Shown piece after piece: positions 7,381 to 16,350 of a DNA stretch of 64,000 nucleotides. The stretch is from Duganella guangzhouensis (GTDB taxonomy: Bacteria > Pseudomonadota > Gammaproteobacteria > Burkholderiales > Burkholderiaceae_D). Below the pieces are notes generated by a model that did not search any database, was not told the origin of the DNA, and saw nothing but the letters and a program-made list of their open reading frames with translations. The stretch's first letter is position 1. Each line of letters opens with the position of its first letter. A program made the position numbers and the translations under genes. Where the stretch lies: assembly GCF_009674535.1 (NCBI RefSeq), contig NZ_WKJK01000020.1:62001-126000 (forward strand), read 5' to 3'.

Positions 7381-9257
7381 GCGAGTGGCAAACGGAGGGT
7401 GAAGCGGGTACCGCCCGCGATCGCCTTCCAGTCGACCGCGCCGTTGAGGGCGGCGGCGCGGCGCTGCTGGTTGCGCAAGCCGCGCCCGCCGCCGGTGCTT
7501 AGCGCGCGGGCGAGATCGAAACCGCCGCCGTTGTCGCTGATGCTGATGGCGATACCGTCGGCGTCGCTGCTGGTGCCAAGGCGGATCTCGGTGGCGCCGG
7601 TGTGGTGCAGGATGTTGGCGATGCTTTCCTGGATGATGCGCAGGATGTGCAGCGCCTTGCCCGGCTCCAGCCACGGCAGCGCCGGCAGCGTCTGGACGTC
7701 CCAGTGCAGCTGGATGCCGGCGTCGTCCAGGCGCGGCGCCAGCCGGTAGCGTAACGAAGCCAGCAGCAACAACAGGTCGTTGTCGACCGGCTCCATGGAA
7801 TCGATGGTCAGCTTGAGGTCGTCCAGGCAGCCTTTGAGGATGTGCGAAATCTGCGCGGTGCTGACCTCGGCGCGGTCCACCGAGCGGATCGCGTTGATCA
7901 GCGACGAGCCGAGACCGTCGTGCATGTCCTGCATCAGCCGCTGGCGCTCGTCGCTGATGGTTTGCTGGCGGGCGGCGCTGCGCAGTTGCTGGTGGATGAC
8001 ATCCAGTTCCGCCTCGCGCGCCTGCAGCCGTTGCTCCAGGCTGGCGTTCAGCTGTTCCACTTCGCGGATCGCGCCCAGATAGCGCCGGTACATCAGCACG
8101 CCAAACATGGCGAAGGTGACGGCGTTGGTGTAGGCGCCGGTGAACCAGCCTTCGACGCTGACCACATTGTTGTGCAGCAGCCAGTCCGGCACCCCCAGCA
8201 GTGTGCACAGTCCCAGGCCGGACGCCAGCAACAGCCCCTCGCGGCTGCGCCGCCACGAGCAGGCCGCTGCGGTGAGGCAGACCGTGGTGGACATCAGCAC
8301 CACCAGCGCGTAGATCGCCGGCACCAGCAGCGAGGTGCTGGGGAAGATCGGCAACACGCCCAGTTCCGGCACCGACAACACACTGACCGCGAGCGTGGCG
8401 CCGACCACCGCGCGCGTCAGCCAGGTCAGCGGCTGGCGGTGCAGCTTGCGCAGGAACAGGTGCAGCACCATCACCAGCCAGAACAGCGCGTTGGAGGTGA
8501 TCCAGCCGAACCAGTCGGCGCGGATCGGCAGCGCGGTGTAGTAGTGCAGATGGGCGGCGCAGGACACGACGGCCAGCCAGAAGAACAGCAGGTATTCGGG
8601 ATCGCTGCGACGGCGCAGCCAGATCGCCAGCGCAAACACGCCCACCGCCAGGAAGGCGGCGTTGAGGGTGGCCGGCAGGTCGCGCTGCAGCCAGTTGCGC
8701 AGGTGGTAGCGGTCGCGCAACTCGGCCGCCGGCCCCAGCCACAGCGAGGCGAGGGCGGCGCGGCTGTGCGGCGAGTGCTCCAGCCGGATCAGGATTTCGC
8801 GCACCGGGGCATCGCGCGCGGGCGCCAGATCAATCCACAGCGGGGTGAACAGACTGTCCCACAACTGGCCATGCGCTTGCACGCGCTGCGCCAGCCGGCC
8901 GTTGACGTAGACCGCGATCGTGCCTTCGACTTTGACGCGGGCGCTGTAGATGGCCCATGGCTGGGCCGCCGCAGCCGTGGCAGTGTTGGCGGCCGGCGGC
9001 GTGAGCCGGAGCCACTCGACCGCGACGGTGTTACCGCCCGGCGCCGCCAGCGCCGGCAAGGCGGCGGGCAGGGCGAGGCGCTGCCACCGGCCTGGCAGAC
9101 GTGTGCTGTCCAGTTCGGACGACGGCGTGGTGTAGGCGCTGGCCGGCGTCATCTGCCAACTGGCATCGCGCAACTGCCATGGCGCGTCGCCGGCACTGGC
9201 CGAGGCCAGCAAGGCCACGGCCGCCAGCAGCAGAAAGCAGAGAATCCGGCGCAGCAC
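7377..9257 (-). CDS. 7TMR-DISM-type sensor histidine kinase
   Basis: A 626-residue membrane kinase. It has a signal sequence, an extracytoplasmic beta-sandwich region to about residue 185, a block of about seven membrane helices (~195-385), a coiled coil, a HisKA_3 dimerisation domain with His446 in MHDGLGSSL, and a HATPase domain with a G box (SDNGGGF). This is the NarL/DesK kinase class. The start is GTG, 6 nt after the GNAT stop, with no good ribosome site, so translation is probably coupled. No response regulator is adjacent. The 3' end overlaps the convergent TonB receptor stop. Confidence 0.85.
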   Translation of the reverse strand: MLRRILCFLLLAAVALLASASAGDAPWQLRDASWQMTPASAYTTPSSELDSTRLPGRWQRLALPAALPALAAPGGNTVAVEWLRLTPPAANTATAAAAQPWAIYSARVKVEGTIAVYVNGRLAQRVQAHGQLWDSLFTPLWIDLAPARDAPVREILIRLEHSPHSRAALASLWLGPAAELRDRYHLRNWLQRDLPATLNAAFLAVGVFALAIWLRRRSDPEYLLFFWLAVVSCAAHLHYYTALPIRADWFGWITSNALFWLVMVLHLFLRKLHRQPLTWLTRAVVGATLAVSVLSVPELGVLPIFPSTSLLVPAIYALVVLMSTTVCLTAAACSWRRSREGLLLASGLGLCTLLGVPDWLLHNNVVSVEGWFTGAYTNAVTFAMFGVLMYRRYLGAIREVEQLNASLEQRLQAREAELDVIHQQLRSAARQQTISDERQRLMQDMHDGLGSSLINAIRSVDRAEVSTAQISHILKGCLDDLKLTIDSMEPVDNDLLLLLASLRYRLAPRLDDAGIQLHWDVQTLPALPWLEPGKALHILRIIQESIANILHHTGATEIRLGTSSDADGIAISISDNGGGFDLARALSTGGGRGLRNQQRRAAALNGAVDWKAIAGGTRFTLRLPLA

Positions 9258-9263
9258 GCCGGC

Positions 9264-9794
9264 TTAACCGTCGACCGGCTGCGCCGGCGTATCCAGGATC
9301 AGCTGGTACAGCGCCAGATCCAGCCATTTGCCGAACTTGAAGCCGACCTGCGGCATGGTGCCCACATGCTGGAAGCCCAGCCCGGCGTGCAGGGCGATGC
9401 TGCCGGCATTGGTGGCGTCGATGCCGCCCACCATGGCGTGCAGGTTCTGCTCGCGCGCGGCGGCGATCAGCAGCTGCATGATGGCCTTGCCCAGGCCACG
9501 GCCGCGCTGGTCGTGGCGCACATACACCGAGTGTTCCACCGTGTACTTGTAAGCCGGCCAGGCGCGGAAAGTACCGTAGCTGCCGAACGCGATCAGCTGG
9601 CCGTCGCCATCCTCGATGCCGATCACCGGGAAGTTGCCCTTGTCCTTGGCGGCAAACCACGGCCCCATGCTGTCCAGCGTGCGCGGCTGATAGTCGTACA
9701 GCGCGGTCGAGTTGGCGATGGCGTCATTGAAGATGGCCAGTATCGCGGCGGCATGCCGTTCATGGGTGCAGCGCACGGTGGATTGTTCCGCCAT
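9264..9794 (-). CDS. GNAT family N-acetyltransferase (PAT/bar-like)
   Basis: A 176-residue acetyltransferase resembling the phosphinothricin acetyltransferase branch. Evidence is the N-terminal AAILAIFNDAIANSTALYD, the acetyl-CoA loop RGRGLGKAIM and the C-terminal HAGLGFQHVGTMPQVGFKFG. AAGGAG at 6 nt supports the ATG at 9794; the upstream in-frame ATG at 9809 overlaps the stop of the preceding regulator. It is the middle gene of an apparent operon with the XRE-cupin regulator and the sensor kinase. The natural substrate is unknown. Confidence 0.85.
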   Translation of the reverse strand: MAEQSTVRCTHERHAAAILAIFNDAIANSTALYDYQPRTLDSMGPWFAAKDKGNFPVIGIEDGDGQLIAFGSYGTFRAWPAYKYTVEHSVYVRHDQRGRGLGKAIMQLLIAAAREQNLHAMVGGIDATNAGSIALHAGLGFQHVGTMPQVGFKFGKWLDLALYQLILDTPAQPVDG

Positions 9795-9805
9795 GTCGAT
9801 CTCCT

Positions 9806-10369
9806 TCATGTTTCACTTGTGGTCAGGGCCAGCAGATAGCGGGCCGGTTGCGGGTAGGGGTTGCTGAACGCGACTTGCGCGGCCAGCTGCATCGCCAGGC
9901 AGTCGCCGGCGCGCAACTGCCAGTGCTGGTCGCCGGCGCGGATGTCGAGCGCGCCCTGCAGCATCCACAGTTGCTGGTGGATGCCGAGGCGGCGCAGCGG
10001 ATGGTCGAACACCACGCTCTGGCCGGCCGGGAACTCGACCTCGACCAGCTCCAGCGGCGACGGGAAGCCGGACGGCGACAGCTGCCGCCGCACGTAGCCG
10101 GAGGCCGGATCGGTCCACACCGGCTGGTTGGCATGGCGCGCCAGCGGTTCGGCGGCCGGCGTGGCGTCGGCAAACAGCGCCGGCAGGGTCAGGCCGAGCG
10201 CGTCGGCCAGCTTGTTGAGCACGGCGGCGGTGGGGCTGGTCTGCTGGCGTTCGATGGCGGAAATCATCGAGCGGCTGACGCCGCTCAGTTCGGCCAACTG
10301 GTCCAGCGTCAGCCCGCGCGTTTTGCGCAGCGCGCGCACGCGTTCGGCCAGCAAGGTGTCGGTATCCAT
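9806..10369 (-). CDS. XRE family transcriptional regulator with cupin domain
   Basis: A 187-residue repressor/sensor. Residues ~8-62 form a lambda-repressor-like helix-turn-helix (LTLDQLAELSGVSRSMISAI). Residues ~100-185 form a cupin that probably binds a small ligand. Family members regulate themselves and neighbours. It leads a unit with the GNAT and kinase genes, 11 bp before the GNAT start. No normal ribosome site precedes the ATG, and the predicted start of transcription falls at or next to it, suggesting a leaderless mRNA. Confidence 0.85.
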   Translation of the reverse strand: MDTDTLLAERVRALRKTRGLTLDQLAELSGVSRSMISAIERQQTSPTAAVLNKLADALGLTLPALFADATPAAEPLARHANQPVWTDPASGYVRRQLSPSGFPSPLELVEVEFPAGQSVVFDHPLRRLGIHQQLWMLQGALDIRAGDQHWQLRAGDCLAMQLAAQVAFSNPYPQPARYLLALTTSET

Positions 10370-10375
10370 TTTTCC

Positions 10376-10404
10376 AATATATCGGAAAATTCTCCGACAT
10401 ACAA
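10376..10404 (-). promoter_or_regulatory. Promoter with embedded operator of the XRE-GNAT-kinase unit
   Basis: The -35 box TTGTAT (10399-10404) and -10 box TATATT (10376-10381) are separated by exactly 17 bp. That spacer is filled by a near-perfect 16-bp palindrome with arms TCGGA/TCCGA (10382-10397). A second inverted repeat TTTTCC/GGAAAA (10370-10389) overlaps the -10 box. Autorepression by the XRE protein is the obvious inference. The -10 box ends 6 nt before the ATG. Confidence 0.7.
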
Positions 10405-10408
10405 GAAT

Positions 10409-10729
10409 TCAAATGGTGGCCGGGTATTTGATGGCGTTGAGCACCATCTTGTCGACGGCGGCGGCGTGCAGATCGACTTGCAGCTTGTCGGCCAGCTGCA
10501 CCAGGTAGAGCAGCACGTCGGCCAGTTCCTGGCGGATGGCTTCGCGCTTGGCGGCGTCCAGCTCGGCGTCGGCGCCGGTTTGCAGCCACTGGAAGTGCTC
10601 GGCCAGCTCGGCCACTTCGACCGACAGCGCCATGGCCAGGTTCTTCGGCGTGTGGAATTGTTCCCAGTCGCGTTCGCGGGCAAATTGGCGCGTGCGCGCG
10701 CGCAGATCGTGCAGGTCGGAAGTGTTCAT
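10409..10729 (-). CDS. MazG-like nucleotide pyrophosphohydrolase
   Basis: A 106-residue all-alpha NTP pyrophosphohydrolase (dCTPase / iMazG type), which hydrolyses non-canonical or excess nucleotides to the monophosphate and PPi. The metal-binding helices are clear: SVEVAELAEHFQW supplies the first Glu cluster and RQELADVLLYL the E-x-x-D pair. The C-terminal NAIKYP is typical of the family. The ATG at 10729 fits the usual family start; its ribosome site is weak. Confidence 0.85.
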   Translation of the reverse strand: MNTSDLHDLRARTRQFARERDWEQFHTPKNLAMALSVEVAELAEHFQWLQTGADAELDAAKREAIRQELADVLLYLVQLADKLQVDLHAAAVDKMVLNAIKYPATI

Positions 10730-10855
10730 GGGCACTATGGTAACACTGCGGTTTGCGCACTTCATGCCGCGTTTTCGACCGTTTGTCGCAGCGGCACGCT
10801 GGACGTGGTGGCGGCTGGCTATAGTGGCGGCACGATAACTTACAGGACACCCATC

Positions 10856-11725
10856 ATGCGCCGCTCTTTGTTCACCCTCGCCGCCCTTGCCGCTCTCGCC
10901 GGCTGTGCCGTCATTGTTGTGCCGGATAACGGCGATGTGCAGTTCAAGTCCGCTTTCAGCGGCAATGCGGTGCAGGGCAATGGCCAGTCGGTGGTGGAAA
11001 ACCGCGAGATCGGCAATCTGGATGAGGTTGATATCAATGGCCCGATGCAGGTCGAGATCCGCGTCGGCCAGAGCGCCGCGCTGCAGCTGGAGGGCGACAG
11101 CAATATTCTGCCGCTGGTGCGTACCGATGCCAGAGGCGGCACGCTGCGGGTGTGGATCGAAGGCAGTGTGCGCACCAGCACACCGCTGCGGCTGACCTAT
11201 TCGACGCCGGTGCTGCGCTCGGTGCAGACCAATGGTTCGGGGCAGATGCAGATCAATGGCTTGAATGGCGCGCCGCTGACGCTGGCGCTGAACGGTTCGC
11301 GCGCGGTGCGGGTGAGCGGGCGGGTCAGCCGGCTGGATGCGCGCCTAAATGGCTCCGGCGGGCTGGATGCGTCCGGGCTGGAGAGCGGCGCCACGGCGGC
11401 GCGCCTGAATGGTTCCGGGCGGCTGACGCTGGGACGCGTCAACGGCGAGTCGCTGAATCTGGAATTGCATGGCTCGGGCGGCGCCAGTGCCAGCGCCAGC
11501 GGCAACGTGCGCAGCATGACGGTGCGGCTGAATGGTTCCGGCAGCGCCGATCTGGCCGCGCTGACCAGCCAGAGCGCGGAATTGAGCACCAACGGTTCCG
11601 GCAGCATTTCGGCCGCCGTGACCGACGCCGTGGTGGCCACCGCCAACGGCTCCGGTCAGGTCACCGTGTACGGTCATCCGTCGCAGCGCACCGTCAGCGG
11701 CAAGCGCGTCAACATCGTCCAGTAA
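10856..11725 (+). CDS. DUF2807 (GIN-domain) lipoprotein with NGSG repeats
   Basis: A 289-residue putative lipoprotein with lipobox LAGC at Cys18. The body is a DUF2807/GIN-type right-handed beta-helix, visible as about eight NGSG or HGSG turns spaced about 20-25 residues apart in the second half. Proteins of this family are envelope-associated and of unknown function. AGGA at 8 nt supports the start. A related but non-lipidated DUF2807 protein is encoded at 15603-16238. Confidence 0.8.
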   Translation: MRRSLFTLAALAALAGCAVIVVPDNGDVQFKSAFSGNAVQGNGQSVVENREIGNLDEVDINGPMQVEIRVGQSAALQLEGDSNILPLVRTDARGGTLRVWIEGSVRTSTPLRLTYSTPVLRSVQTNGSGQMQINGLNGAPLTLALNGSRAVRVSGRVSRLDARLNGSGGLDASGLESGATAARLNGSGRLTLGRVNGESLNLELHGSGGASASASGNVRSMTVRLNGSGSADLAALTSQSAELSTNGSGSISAAVTDAVVATANGSGQVTVYGHPSQRTVSGKRVNIVQ

Positions 11726-11737
11726 GCCGGGCCGCGC

Positions 11738-13237
11738 TCAGCGCACCTTGAAGAAGGCCATCGAGCTTTGCAGCTGCTCGGCCTGGCCGCTCATTTCCTC
11801 GGCGGTGGCGGCCAGTTGTTCCGAGCTGGACGCGTTCATCTGGGTGGTCTGACTGAGCTGGCTCATGGCGGAGTTGATCTGGCCGGCGCCGGTGGATTGT
11901 TCTTCCGACGCGGCGGTAATCTCCTGCACCAGGTCGGAGGTGCGCTTGATGTTGGGCAGCATGGTGTCGAGCAGCGCGCCAGCCTTTTCCGCCAGATTCA
12001 CGCTGCTGGACGCCACCTGTTCGATTTCCTGCGCCGCCACCTGCGAGCGCTCGGCCAGCTTGCGCACCTCGGCCGCCACCACCGCGAAGCCCTTGCCATG
12101 TTCGCCCGCGCGCGCCGCCTCGATGGCCGCGTTCAGTGCCAGCAGATTGGTCTGATAGGCGATATCGTCGATGATGCCGATCTTGCGCGCGATCTGCTGC
12201 ATCGCCGTCACCGTCGACTTGACCGCCGCGCCGCCTTCGCCCGCCTCCTGCGCGGCCTTGCCGGCGATATCGTCGGTGACCTTGGCGTTCTCGGTGTTTT
12301 GCGCGATCGAAGCCGACATCTGCTCGATCGCCGCGCTGGATTGCTCGGCCGCCGCCGCTTGTTCGCTGGCGCCCTGCGACAGCGATTGCGCGGTGGCGCT
12401 GACCTCTTCCGAGGCACTGGCCAGCGCCTCGGCGCCATCATTGACCTCGCTGACCACGCGCGACAGATTGCCGACCATGCGGTGCATCGCCGCCAGCAGG
12501 CTGGCGCTGTCACCCGGCCGGATCTGCACCTGCACCGTCAGGTCGCCATTGGCGACGCGGTTGACGATGTCGGCCGCGTAATCCGGCTCGCCGCCCAGCT
12601 GGCGCAGCAGCGCGCGCGTGATGAACACGCTGATCAGCGCCACCACCACCAGCGTCGCCACTGCGATCGCGATGCTGTTGCGCAGCGCCACCTGACGCGC
12701 TTGCACCGCGCGCTCGGCGCCTTGCTGGCCGAGCGCGACGTTGTAGTCGAAGTGTTCGTCAATCGCGGCCTGCACCGCCTGCGCCGCCGGCCGCGCCTGT
12801 TCCTGCAGATCGCGCGCCTTGTCGTTGTGGTTGGCGCGCGATTCGACCAGCGTGGCCTCGATCTGCGGCTGCACCTTGAGCCAGGCGTCGCGCTCCTTGG
12901 CCAGCAGCGCCTTGTCCTTGTCATCCGACAGCAGCCCCTCGTATTTGCTCAGATTGGCGTCGACCAGCTTGCGCATATCGTTGATGCTGGCGTCGATTTC
13001 GGTCAGCTTCTTGGGATCGGTGTTCAGCACGTGCTGGCTGACACGGATGCGGTAACGCTGGAAGCTGTCGCGCAGCCGGTCCAGCGTCACCAGGCTGGGC
13101 ACGGTGTTGACGGTGGAGTAGTTGGCGGCGTCGTAGACTTGCTCCATCTGGTAGTGGCTGAGGCCTGCCAGCAGCACGATGCCGGCCAGCGCGGCGCCGG
13201 CCAGCGCACCCATTTTCTGTGCAACACTGAGTTTCAT
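11738..13237 (-). CDS. Methyl-accepting chemotaxis protein
   Basis: A 499-residue transmembrane chemoreceptor. It has two membrane helices flanking a periplasmic four-helix bundle (residues ~30-190), a HAMP segment (~210-265), and a long coiled-coil signalling domain with the conserved hairpin tip (YQTNLLALNAAIEAARAGE). It signals through CheA/CheW. GGGAG at 8 nt supports the ATG at 13237; an upstream in-frame start at 13306 lies inside the neighbouring gene. It follows the GGDEF/EAL gene by 28 bp. Confidence 0.9.
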   Translation of the reverse strand: MKLSVAQKMGALAGAALAGIVLLAGLSHYQMEQVYDAANYSTVNTVPSLVTLDRLRDSFQRYRIRVSQHVLNTDPKKLTEIDASINDMRKLVDANLSKYEGLLSDDKDKALLAKERDAWLKVQPQIEATLVESRANHNDKARDLQEQARPAAQAVQAAIDEHFDYNVALGQQGAERAVQARQVALRNSIAIAVATLVVVALISVFITRALLRQLGGEPDYAADIVNRVANGDLTVQVQIRPGDSASLLAAMHRMVGNLSRVVSEVNDGAEALASASEEVSATAQSLSQGASEQAAAAEQSSAAIEQMSASIAQNTENAKVTDDIAGKAAQEAGEGGAAVKSTVTAMQQIARKIGIIDDIAYQTNLLALNAAIEAARAGEHGKGFAVVAAEVRKLAERSQVAAQEIEQVASSSVNLAEKAGALLDTMLPNIKRTSDLVQEITAASEEQSTGAGQINSAMSQLSQTTQMNASSSEQLAATAEEMSGQAEQLQSSMAFFKVR

Positions 13238-13265
13238 GGCTTGCTCTCCCTTGCGGTTGGGTGGC

Positions 13266-15521
13266 TTATGCGGCGGCCACGGCCGTACTACCTTGTAACC
13301 AGTCAATCAGTGCCGCCAGCGGCATCGGCCGCGCGAACAGATAGCCCTGCATGCAGGCGCAATCGTGGGCGATCAGGAACTCGGCCTGGGCGGTGGTCTC
13401 CACCCCTTCGGCCACCACCCGCAGGCCGAGATGGCCGGCCATGGCCAGGATCGATTGCACCAGCGCGCGGCTGCTGGCGTCGTCCGGCGTGTCCATGATG
13501 AAGCTGCGGTCGATCTTCAATTCATACAGCGGCATTTTCTTCAGATAGGCCATGCTGGAATAACCGGTGCCGAAATCGTCGATCGAGAAGCGCAGCCCGA
13601 GCGCGGTCAGCTGGTGCATGCGGGCGATGGTGTCGTCCATCTTGTCGATCAGCAGACCCTCGGTCACTTCCAGCACCAGCAACTGCGGCGGCGCGCCGGT
13701 CTCGGCCAGCACCTGCCGCACCTGGTCGACGAAGTCGGCCTGGCGGAACTGGGTTGGGCTGACGTTGACCGACAGCGGCATCGCCAGCCCGGCCGCTTGC
13801 AACTGCAGCACGGCGGCGCAGGCCTGGCGCAGCGCCCACGCGCCCAGTTCGACGATCAGGCCGGATTCCTCGGCCACCGGGATGAACAGCGACGGTGGCA
13901 CCATGGCGCCATCGGCCAGCGGCCAGCGCATCAGCAGCTCGCCGCCGACCGCGCGGCCGTCGCGGTCGACCTGGGCCTGCACATGCATCTGCAGCTGGCC
14001 GCCGGCCAGCGCGGCGCCGAGGTCGTGCTCCAGCGACAACCGGCGCTCGACCTCGGCCTGCATCGCGCTTTCAAAGAAGGCGATGCCGTTGCGGCCGTCG
14101 GACTTGGCGCGGTACATCGCGGTGTCGGCCTCGCGCAGCAGGTCGTGCGCGCTTTGCTCGGGCTGGTCCGGCTTGGGCAGCAGGGTGACGCCGATGCTGG
14201 CGGTGGAATTGTAGGTCTGGCCCTCGATCTCGCAATCCTGGCCGATGGCGGCGCGGATTTTCTCGGCCACCGTCAGCGCGGCGTGGCTGGCGCTGGTCAG
14301 CTCGTGCGCCAGATGGCCCAGCAGTACCACGAATTCGTCGCCGCCGATGCGCGCCACGGTGTCGGCCTTGCGCATCAGTTTGCTGAGGCGCTGGGCCGCG
14401 CTACACAATAATGCGTCGCCAATGGCGTGGCCGCGGGCGTCGTTGATGGTCTTGAAGCGGTCGAGGTCGATGAACATGACGGCGCTGTAGGTGGCACCGC
14501 GCGCCGAGCTGGCCAGCAGCTTGTCGATGCGGTCCATCAGCAGGCGGCGGTTGGGCAGGCCGGTCAGCACGTCATAGAAGGCCAGGCGGTGGATGTCTTC
14601 CTGCGACTTGCGGCGTTCGGTGATGTCGCGCTCGACCGCCACCCAGTGGGTGTTGACGCCGCCGGCGTCGTTCAGCGGCACCAGCTCGGTCTCGACCCAG
14701 TAGGCCTCGCCGCTCTTGGTGTAGTTCAGCAGCTCGGCGCGCACCGCCACCTGGCGCGCCATGGCGTTGTCGATGTCGTCGATCACCGCCGGGTCGGTGT
14801 CGGGGCCGCGCAGCAAGCGCAGGTCGTGGCCGATCACCTCGTCGCGGCGGTAGCCGGTGCGGCGCTCGAACGCCTCGTTGACGAAGATGATGTGCTGGGC
14901 ATGCTGGTCGACCTTGGCGATCAGCACCATGTCGTTGAGGCGCGCCAGCGCGGCCGAGGTCAGGCGCAGCTCGGCGTTGAGGCCGGACATGGTGTCGAAC
15001 GAGCGTTCCAGGTGCTGCAGCAGCACCGCGCACGACAGCGTCAGCACCGCCGTCATGAACATGAAGTTGATCGAGATGATGGCGGCGCGCAGAAAGGCGT
15101 AGTCGGGCAGGCCGGCCATGTGCAGCTGGGCGTTGTCCTGAAAGCCCAGCACCATCACCGCCAGCCCGGCCGCCAGCAGCGTCCACAGCGCCGGGCGCAG
15201 GCCCAGCAGCAACGCCGCCAGCACCGGCACCGCCATCAGGTAAATCTGGCTGACCGGCCCCACCTTCAGCAACAGCGCGATGCCGACCACGAACGCCACC
15301 GCCAGGAAGTTGATCACGCGCGCGGTGTAGGCCAGCGCGCGCCAGCGCCAGATCACGCCGATCCACAGCAGCGCCACGGTGTCGACCACGGCGATCGACC
15401 ACATGCCTTCGCTGGCGGCCAGCAAGGCGCTGGGCACGGCCGTGACCAGGCCGAGCAGGAACACCACCAGCAGCAATCTGGCAAAGATTAGTGCGCGCCA
15501 GTGGGCGATGTCATTGGCCAC
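13266..15521 (-). CDS. Membrane PAS-GGDEF-EAL cyclic-di-GMP enzyme
   Basis: A 751-residue protein with about six N-terminal membrane helices, a PAS sensor (~185-310), a GGDEF diguanylate cyclase domain (RIGGDEFVVLLG) and an EAL phosphodiesterase domain. The signature EAL itself reads ELL (GGELLMRW), but other catalytic residues remain: the Asn of SVNVSP, DDFGTGYSS, the Lys of ELKIDRSF and the Glu of VAEGVET. Either or both activities could therefore be live. It probably shares a transcript with the downstream chemoreceptor. Confidence 0.9.
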   Translation of the reverse strand: MANDIAHWRALIFARLLLVVFLLGLVTAVPSALLAASEGMWSIAVVDTVALLWIGVIWRWRALAYTARVINFLAVAFVVGIALLLKVGPVSQIYLMAVPVLAALLLGLRPALWTLLAAGLAVMVLGFQDNAQLHMAGLPDYAFLRAAIISINFMFMTAVLTLSCAVLLQHLERSFDTMSGLNAELRLTSAALARLNDMVLIAKVDQHAQHIIFVNEAFERRTGYRRDEVIGHDLRLLRGPDTDPAVIDDIDNAMARQVAVRAELLNYTKSGEAYWVETELVPLNDAGGVNTHWVAVERDITERRKSQEDIHRLAFYDVLTGLPNRRLLMDRIDKLLASSARGATYSAVMFIDLDRFKTINDARGHAIGDALLCSAAQRLSKLMRKADTVARIGGDEFVVLLGHLAHELTSASHAALTVAEKIRAAIGQDCEIEGQTYNSTASIGVTLLPKPDQPEQSAHDLLREADTAMYRAKSDGRNGIAFFESAMQAEVERRLSLEHDLGAALAGGQLQMHVQAQVDRDGRAVGGELLMRWPLADGAMVPPSLFIPVAEESGLIVELGAWALRQACAAVLQLQAAGLAMPLSVNVSPTQFRQADFVDQVRQVLAETGAPPQLLVLEVTEGLLIDKMDDTIARMHQLTALGLRFSIDDFGTGYSSMAYLKKMPLYELKIDRSFIMDTPDDASSRALVQSILAMAGHLGLRVVAEGVETTAQAEFLIAHDCACMQGYLFARPMPLAALIDWLQGSTAVAAA

Positions 15522-15602
15522 TGCGGAGACCTCCAGGGGGACGTTGCGGTACTTATGAAACTGATATTACCCGCAAACGCCCCTTGTGTCACCGGGGCAA
15601 CG

Positions 15603-16238
15603 TCAGTCGGCGGCCTTGATGTTGCCGATGCCTTCGGCCTTCTTGTTGACGGTTTTCGGGTGGCCGTAGTAGTCGACGCCGCCGATGCCGCGCGCCACCG
15701 CGTTCAGCAGCTCGCTGGCGTAGACGCTGACATTGCCGACGCCCTCGAACTGGACGTCGACCCGTTCGGCCAGCAGCTTGCGGGTGTCGACCTCGCCCAC
15801 GCCCTTGGCGTTCAGGCGCAGATACTGGGTCTTGCCGTCGGCCGCCAGGCGGCCGGCGCCGACATAGCTGATGTCGATGCGGTCGCTATTGATCTTGTGC
15901 AGCAGGGTTTCGCCGGCGCCTTCGACCTTGACCCTGCTCAGCGACGGCAAGGTGATCGCGATGTGGGGCGTGCTCTTGTTCGACGAGAAGGTTTTTTCCG
16001 GCAGCGTGATTTGCAGCTCGTTGGCCACCACCTCGGTCTTGATCGCCGCCACGGCCTTGTCCTCGCCGCTGAGCTTGACCGACTGCGCCGGGCCGACTTC
16101 CACCGTCAGCGTGAACGCACCCTTGGCGTTGATGGCGATGAAGCCGGGCAGCGCGCGCGCGGACTCGGCGGCGGCGGCGTGTGGCGTGCTCAGGGCGAAC
16201 AGGGCGGACAGGGCGGACAGGATGGCGGAACGGCGCAT
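15603..16238 (-). CDS. Secreted DUF2807 (GIN-domain) protein
   Basis: A 211-residue exported protein: signal peptide (first ~24 residues, ending HAAAAES), then a DUF2807 beta-helix with a basic C-terminus. AAAGGAA at 6 nt supports the ATG at 16238; an earlier in-frame start at 16277 is not needed. It is a distant paralogue of 10856-11725. It lies 113 bp downstream of the CheW-fusion gene on the same strand. Function unknown. Confidence 0.75.
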   Translation of the reverse strand: MRRSAILSALSALFALSTPHAAAAESARALPGFIAINAKGAFTLTVEVGPAQSVKLSGEDKAVAAIKTEVVANELQITLPEKTFSSNKSTPHIAITLPSLSRVKVEGAGETLLHKINSDRIDISYVGAGRLAADGKTQYLRLNAKGVGEVDTRKLLAERVDVQFEGVGNVSVYASELLNAVARGIGGVDYYGHPKTVNKKAEGIGNIKAAD

Positions 16239-16350
16239 GGGAATTCCTTTATCGTTATTAAAAACCTCATCTTGCATTTTACTGAACTTGGCGCCGGACG
16301 CGACTTCTTTGCGACGAACGGTGGAAATCGCGTCCGGTGTTGCGCGCCGG

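Noticed and set aside
5686..8742. Very long minus-strand open frame (1018 codons) across TonB receptor 1 and the kinase gene
   Set aside because: It is a high-GC shadow frame: Arg/Ala/His/Gln-rich with no domain pattern, antisense to a clear TonB receptor and overlapping the kinase gene.
9848..10855. N-terminal 336 codons of a long plus-strand frame joined to the DUF2807 gene
   Set aside because: The true gene starts at 10856 with a lipoprotein signal; the upstream part is antisense to the XRE-cupin and MazG genes.
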